A DNA stretch of 64,000 bases, taken from assembly GCA_021775955.1 (NCBI GenBank), contig JAJFGU010000014.1, forward strand, positions 124,001-188,000. Reading direction: 5' to 3'. The notes beneath the pieces were generated by a model that made no database searches, was not told the origin of the DNA, and saw nothing but the letters and a program-made list of their open reading frames with translations. Both the position numbers and the translations under genes were made by a program. Shown one piece after another: positions 60,134 through 64,000 of the stretch (positions are counted from its first letter, which is position 1; every line of letters begins with the position of its first letter). The stretch comes from Alphaproteobacteria bacterium. Its GTDB lineage: Bacteria > Pseudomonadota > Alphaproteobacteria > Micavibrionales > Micavibrionaceae.

Positions 60134-60985
60134 ATGAGCGAAGACATACAAAAAATGGATTCTGACAAGGAACTGGAATCTGAGGAAGAAAAGCCCCGCG
60201 ATCCGCCTTTGAGTGCCAAGGAGGAGCTTAGCGAGTTTTTCAGGACGGCCCTGATTGCGGTCTTTCTGGCGTTGCTGATCCGCACCTTTTTGTACGAGCC
60301 TTTTAATATTCCCTCGGGTTCGATGAAGCCAACGCTGGAAGTTGGCGATTATCTTTTCGTTCATAAGCCCGCTTACGGCTATAGCCGCCATTCTTTTCCT
60401 TTCTCTCTGGCTCCGATTGAAGGACGTGTAGGGGCCAAGGAGGTGCAGCGTGGTGACATTATTGTTTTCAAACTGCCGACCAATACGCGTATTGACTACA
60501 TAAAACGCGTGGTGGGTTTGCCCGGTGAAACGGTGCAGGTCCGAGGCGGGCGCTTATACATTAACGGTGAAAATGTACCGCGCGAGCCGATTGGTTTGAA
60601 ACGTGTTGATGATCGCCACCGCGGCGAGGTCACTATGATGGAATATATTGAAACGCTACCCGGCGGCGTGATCCATCAGATTTACGAAGAGAGCGATGAC
60701 GGCGGTCTGGATAACACAGGGCTCTACACCATTCCCGAAGGCCATTTTTTCGTCATGGGTGACAATCGCGATAATTCGCAGGACAGCCGGGTGAGTTCAC
60801 TGGTCGGTTTTGTTCCGTTTGAAAATATTGTCGGGAAGGCAGACTTCTTGTTCTTTTCAACCAATGGTCATGCGCGCCTTATGGAGATTTGGAAATGGCC
60901 GAAATCTATACGTTATGAGCGATTTTTTATGGACCTTGAGCCCGTGCGTGAATCCGAAGATGTAATAGAAGACATCCAAGAGTAA
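60134..60985 (+). CDS. lepB: Signal peptidase I
   Basis: A 283-residue inner-membrane protease that cuts signal peptides from exported proteins. The N-terminal 30 residues are acidic and cytoplasmic, then one membrane helix (about 35-52), then the periplasmic domain with catalytic Ser63 in SGSMKPTL, Lys124 in DYIKRVVGLPGE, and GDNRDNSQDSR. I use ATG 60134 rather than the TTG at 60128. It starts the lepB-rnc-era run, with rnc 4 bases after its stop. Confidence 0.96.
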   Translation: MSEDIQKMDSDKELESEEEKPRDPPLSAKEELSEFFRTALIAVFLALLIRTFLYEPFNIPSGSMKPTLEVGDYLFVHKPAYGYSRHSFPFSLAPIEGRVGAKEVQRGDIIVFKLPTNTRIDYIKRVVGLPGETVQVRGGRLYINGENVPREPIGLKRVDDRHRGEVTMMEYIETLPGGVIHQIYEESDDGGLDNTGLYTIPEGHFFVMGDNRDNSQDSRVSSLVGFVPFENIVGKADFLFFSTNGHARLMEIWKWPKSIRYERFFMDLEPVRESEDVIEDIQE

Positions 60986-60989
60986 AAAA

Positions 60990-61667
60990 ATGACCGCACA
61001 GCCTGTCGAAAATCTTGAACAAAAAATAGGACATAACTTTAAAGATAAAGATTTGCTGCATACGGCGCTCACCCATTCCAGCGCCGCAAGCAGTGCCAAT
61101 TATGAGCGCCTTGAATTCCTTGGCGACCGGGTTCTTGGTCTGGTTATTGCCCATCTTTTGTATGAGAAGTTTCCCCATGAAAGGGAAGGCGATCTGGCCA
61201 AAAGACTATCTTCACTGGTGCAGGGTTCGATGCTGGCCGAGATAGCGGTCAAAATTAATCTTGGAGATTTTATTCAGCTATCTGTTGCTGAACGCAATTC
61301 CGGCGGAGGCGAGAACGACAATATTCTGGCTGATGTTTTCGAGGCCATTATTGGTGCCCTTTATATGGATAGTGGACTGGATGAGTGTTCGCGGTTGATC
61401 CGGGAGCTTTGGGAAGACGTTCTTGACACTATGAAAGCACCGCCGCAGCACCCCAAGACGAGCTTACAGGAATGGGCACAGGGGCAGGCGTTGCCGCTGC
61501 CGGTTTATGAAATTGCTGACCAGCAGGGGCCTGATCACGCTCCGGTCTTTGATGTCCGGTTGCAGGTGAAGGGATATGAGGATGTGGTTGCGCAAGGTCG
61601 TACACGGCAGGAAGCGGAAAAAGAAGCAGCATTGATTTTCATGAAAGAAAAGGTAAGCAGCAAATGA
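60990..61667 (+). CDS. rnc: Ribonuclease III
   Basis: A 225-residue double-stranded-RNA endonuclease for rRNA and mRNA processing. The signature ERLEFLGDRVLGL lies at 39-51; the metal ligands also include DVFEAIIGALYMD. Residues 150-225 are the dsRNA-binding domain with TSLQEWAQGQ and GRTRQEAEKEAA. It starts 4 bases after lepB and overlaps era by 4 bases (ATGA), the classical rnc-era operon. Length is normal. Confidence 0.97.
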   Translation: MTAQPVENLEQKIGHNFKDKDLLHTALTHSSAASSANYERLEFLGDRVLGLVIAHLLYEKFPHEREGDLAKRLSSLVQGSMLAEIAVKINLGDFIQLSVAERNSGGGENDNILADVFEAIIGALYMDSGLDECSRLIRELWEDVLDTMKAPPQHPKTSLQEWAQGQALPLPVYEIADQQGPDHAPVFDVRLQVKGYEDVVAQGRTRQEAEKEAALIFMKEKVSSK

Positions 61668-62590
61668 CGGGTGAACCAATAACGAGCGAAGATGATCCAG
61701 AAACACGTTGTGGGTTTGTCAGCATTCTGGGTTTGACCAATGCAGGAAAATCGACACTCGTAAATGCTCTGGTAGGCTCAAAGGTTTCTATCGTCTCCCG
61801 AAAAGTGCAGACAACCCGCAGCCGTATTCTTGGTATTGCTATTGATGACAAGACGCAGGTTGTTCTTATCGACACTCCCGGTATTTTTGATCCCAGCAAG
61901 ACGCTGGAAAAGGCGATGGTTACGGCAGCCTGGAGCAGTGTTGAAGGTGCCGATATTGTTGTGCATCTGGTTGATGCTGGTAATAAGAATGCGGCCTCCG
62001 ATAACGACATAATCGGTGAGCGGTTGCACGATGTTAAAAACTCCATTTTGGTTTTGAATAAAACAGATAAAGTCTCTAAACCACAGCTACTGGCGCTTTC
62101 GCAGCATCTTAATGACAGGTTTTCCTATCAATCGACCTTTATGATTTCAGCCCTCAAAGCGGACGGCACGGATGATTTGCTCAAGGCGCTTTCCACAGAT
62201 TTGCCTGTAGGACCGTGGCTGTTTGACGAAGATCAGATCACCGACATGCCCATGCGTTTGATGGCGGCCGAGATAACCCGTGAAAAACTTTTTGACCAGC
62301 TACATCAGGAATTGCCGTATTCGATTTTTGTCGAGACAGAAAATTGGGAAAATTTTGATGACGGCAGCGTTAAAATTGATCAGCTCATCTATGTGCAAAA
62401 GGATAGCCAGAAAGGCATCGTCCTCGGGAAAGGCGGATCGCGCGTTAAAAGGGTCGGCCAGGACGCGCGCGTCGAGCTGGAAGATATATTGGGCCATCGC
62501 GTTCACCTCAAACTCTTTGTTAAGGTGAAAGAAAATTGGACAGAGAATGCGGAGAGTTACACTCTGATGGGACTCGAGCTACCTAAATAA
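61664..62590 (+). CDS. era: GTPase Era
   Basis: A 308-residue GTPase that assists 16S rRNA maturation and 30S assembly. G1 is GLTNAGKST (23-31), G3 DTPG, and G4 NKTD; the C-terminal KH domain has the GXXG-like GKGGSRVKRVG. The N-terminal 12 residues are extended and acidic. It overlaps rnc by 4 bases. A short A+T-rich hairpin and T-run follow about 30 bp after the stop. Confidence 0.97.
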   Translation: MTGEPITSEDDPETRCGFVSILGLTNAGKSTLVNALVGSKVSIVSRKVQTTRSRILGIAIDDKTQVVLIDTPGIFDPSKTLEKAMVTAAWSSVEGADIVVHLVDAGNKNAASDNDIIGERLHDVKNSILVLNKTDKVSKPQLLALSQHLNDRFSYQSTFMISALKADGTDDLLKALSTDLPVGPWLFDEDQITDMPMRLMAAEITREKLFDQLHQELPYSIFVETENWENFDDGSVKIDQLIYVQKDSQKGIVLGKGGSRVKRVGQDARVELEDILGHRVHLKLFVKVKENWTENAESYTLMGLELPK

Positions 62591-62615
62591 AGACAAAAAC
62601 CGGACAAAAAACGCC

Positions 62616-62642
62616 TCTTTATGTGGATAAAGAATTTTTTTT
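62616..62642 (+). terminator. Candidate terminator after era
   Basis: TCTTTAT (62616-62622) pairs with ATAAAGA (62627-62633), loop GTGG, then eight T within 62635-62642. The stem is A+T-rich and weak, but the long T-run supports a terminator of the lepB-rnc-era unit. Confidence 0.6.
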
Positions 62643-62764
62643 CAACGAGGGGCTTGGAATCTCCATACGCATCCTGCTACAGTGGGTGCTCTTACATCAG
62701 AGCGGTTGTTTAGTGTTTTAAATCAGGCTGTTAGCCTGCATCAAATATTTATGAGGATTGATAG

Positions 62765-63280
62765 ATGAGTTGGACTGACGAGCGGGTTGCATTGCTTACA
62801 AAGTTATGGGGAGAAGGTAAGACAGCCGCAGAAATAGCGTCAGCTCTTGGAGGGGTTACCAGAAACGCCGTAATCGGCAAAGCCCATCGCCTCAAGCTTT
62901 CCAATCGCGTTTCTCCTATTCAGCAAAACAAAAAACCTGTGGCACAGGCACCCAGTTCCGTCCCCAAGACAGAGCCAAAACTTCCGGTGAAATCTGTATC
63001 GGCAGCTAGGAGTGACGGCAAACCAAGTGTTAAGCTTCTAGATCTGGAATCCGATATGTGCCGTTGGCCTTTGGGTGATCCGCAGGAGGAAAAATTTGGT
63101 TTTTGCGGCGCGGGTAAGATGTCCGGCGTTCCCTATTGTGAAGAGCATACAAAGCTCGCTTATCAGGCTGCCAGCCGCAACCGCATCCTACAGGCCAAGG
63201 ATTTTGAAGAAAAGAAGGCAAAAACGGATGAAGAGAAAGAGCATGAGCAGCAGGAGGTCAAGGCTGCCGTTAGTGGGTAG
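62765..63280 (+). CDS. gcrA: Cell-cycle transcription regulator GcrA
   Basis: A 171-residue regulator that binds sigma70-RNA polymerase and methylated GANTC sites to control cell-cycle genes in alphaproteobacteria. The N-terminal helix-turn-helix part is SWTDERVALLTKLWGEGKTA then VTRNAVIGKAHRLKL; the C-terminal Cys/His block CRWPLGDP, FCGAG, PYCEEHTKLAY is typical. A middle Pro/Lys linker joins them. GAGG precedes the ATG. It is a strong phylogenetic marker. A terminator follows 25 bp downstream. Confidence 0.97.
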   Translation: MSWTDERVALLTKLWGEGKTAAEIASALGGVTRNAVIGKAHRLKLSNRVSPIQQNKKPVAQAPSSVPKTEPKLPVKSVSAARSDGKPSVKLLDLESDMCRWPLGDPQEEKFGFCGAGKMSGVPYCEEHTKLAYQAASRNRILQAKDFEEKKAKTDEEKEHEQQEVKAAVSG

Positions 63281-63304
63281 ATTTTCCTTGAAAATATTGT
63301 ATTT

Positions 63305-63331
63305 AAGCCGCCTGATAGAGGCGGCTTTTTT
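63305..63331 (+). terminator. Rho-independent terminator after gcrA
   Basis: AAGCCGCC (63305-63312) pairs with GGCGGCTT (63320-63327), loop TGATAGA, followed by six T to 63331. Confidence 0.92.
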
Positions 63332-63396
63332 ATTGCGCGATAACCATGTAAGCTACCGAAGTTGGGCCGAAAAGCCCTAAATTAAGGCTTTAAAAT

Positions 63397-64000
63397 ATGA
63401 AATCTTCAAAACTAATCGCTGTCGGAATTGCGCTGTTCGCCCTGGTCTGGATTCTGTCCGGGGTAATTTTTTCCGGCGGGGAAAAGCGGCCGGACAAAAA
63501 AGCGGCAAGCGCCCAGCTCGCGCAAAAAATTATGGAAGTGCGGGTCAGGGATTTAAGCGCGCAGCCTTTTGCCAATGACGTTATTGTAACTGGCCGTAGC
63601 CGCGCCTCGCGTAAAGTGGAGGTCAAGGCGGAAACCGATGGTCAGGTGAAAGAGTTGTTGAAACAAGAGGGTGATGCCGCCGAAGATCAGGAGATTATCG
63701 CCAAAATTGAGCTGCGCGACCGTGCCGCAAAAGTCAAAGAAGCGAAGAAGCGCGTTTCCCAAAGACAGATTGAATATAATGCCGCCAAGAAGCTCGAGAA
63801 CAAGGGCTTTAATTCTAAAGTGCGGCTGGCGCAGACTTTGGCAGATTTAGAAACGGCGCGTGCTGAATTGAAAAATGCGGACGTTGATTTGGCCAAAACA
63901 GAGATCAAAGCGCCGCTTGAGGGCTTGATCCTTGACCAGTCAATTGAAGTTGGCGATTTCGTATCTGTCGGCGATCCGCTCTTTACTGTGGTCGATTTGG
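63397..64000 (+). CDS. RND efflux periplasmic adaptor (MFP) subunit, N-terminal part (runs off the right edge)
   Basis: The 201 visible codons encode a membrane-fusion protein. Residues 6-26 (LIAVGIALFALVWILSGVIF) form the N-terminal anchor or signal, then the lipoyl-type half-motif VKAETDGQVKEL and KQEGDAAEDQEI, a helical hairpin (KVKEAKKRVSQRQIEYNAAKKL), and ADVDLAKTEIKAPLEGLIL, the second lipoyl half, ending GDPLFTVVDL at the edge. Such adaptors link an RND pump to an outer-membrane channel. The pump gene should follow outside the window. It is 116 bp from gcrA. Confidence 0.93.
   Translation, partial: MKSSKLIAVGIALFALVWILSGVIFSGGEKRPDKKAASAQLAQKIMEVRVRDLSAQPFANDVIVTGRSRASRKVEVKAETDGQVKELLKQEGDAAEDQEIIAKIELRDRAAKVKEAKKRVSQRQIEYNAAKKLENKGFNSKVRLAQTLADLETARAELKNADVDLAKTEIKAPLEGLILDQSIEVGDFVSVGDPLFTVVDL

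Noticed and set aside
1-64000. CRISPR arrays, rRNA genes, transposase or integrase genes
   Set aside because: Looked for regularly spaced repeats, rRNA signature stretches and DDE or tyrosine recombinase motifs; none were found.

Overview
The window looks like chromosomal DNA of a free-living alphaproteobacterium of intermediate GC content. The strongest marker is a GcrA cell-cycle regulator (62765-63280), supported by the alphaproteobacterial order rsh / DUF2062 / acpS-lepB-rnc-era and by fabD-fabG-acpP-fabF-mltG. Species cannot be named from sequence alone; a deep-branching or Micavibrio-like lineage is only a guess. Most of the window is core housekeeping. Interspersed are A+T-richer orphan genes, a surface-glycan island and several palindromic elements. 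No rRNA, CRISPR array, prophage or transposase was seen; there is one tRNA (Gly-GCC).

Layout. 1-1514: metF and the first 202 codons of metE (methionine). 1634-3437: a divergent PLP-aminotransferase-like protein with a 15-bp inverted repeat around its start codon. 3477-7274: guaA, then small orphans including a His/Cys-rich metal-binding protein, a DUF6868-type protein and an exosortase-associated-type acyltransferase. 7395-12569: pdxS, a ParB-like small gene, pdxT (carrying an in-frame palindromic element), thrC, an M16 protease and a GNAT enzyme. 12566-18357: yqgE, a repeat element, a GT4 glycosyltransferase, a TauE-type transporter, asnB and orphans. 18505-20934: a giant prepilin-like surface protein. 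20973-26360: mltG, fabF, acpP, fabG and fabD, broken by an opposing orphan and preceded at fabF by a second copy of the 13.2-kb repeat element.

26492-30190: rpsF-rpsR-rplI and dnaB. 30192-33821: a 1209-residue modular protein with a transglycosylase-like domain. 33998-40007: alr, a VanX/DdpX-type dipeptidase, mlaE-mlaF and PBP1A, a cell-envelope block. 40065-50285: the glycan island, with a polytopic membrane protein, Gfo/Idh oxidoreductase, GT2 glycosyltransferase, methyltransferase, GtrA flippase, OafA-type acyltransferase, C-methyltransferase and rfbG/rfbF for CDP-deoxysugar. 50359-55053: tRNA-Gly, two small orphans, a YbaK-type editing protein, a LON-domain protein, a Trm112-like protein, a leucine leader peptide with attenuator, leuA and an uracil-DNA glycosylase. 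55135-64000: rpoZ, rsh, apt, DUF2062, acpS, lepB, rnc, era, gcrA and the start of an RND efflux adaptor.

How the genes connect. Vitamin B6 is made by PdxST; pdxJ is not in the acpS neighbourhood, where many relatives keep it. Envelope genes dominate the accessory part: alr, DdpX-like, PBP1A, MltG and the SLT protein act on peptidoglycan, MlaEF on lipid asymmetry, and the 40-50 kb island on surface sugars. The most unusual items are the palindromic insertion in pdxT, the two-copy palindromic repeat next to the yqgE and fabF start codons, the probable leaderless leu leader peptide, the prepilin-headed 809-residue protein and the 1209-residue transglycosylase-like protein.
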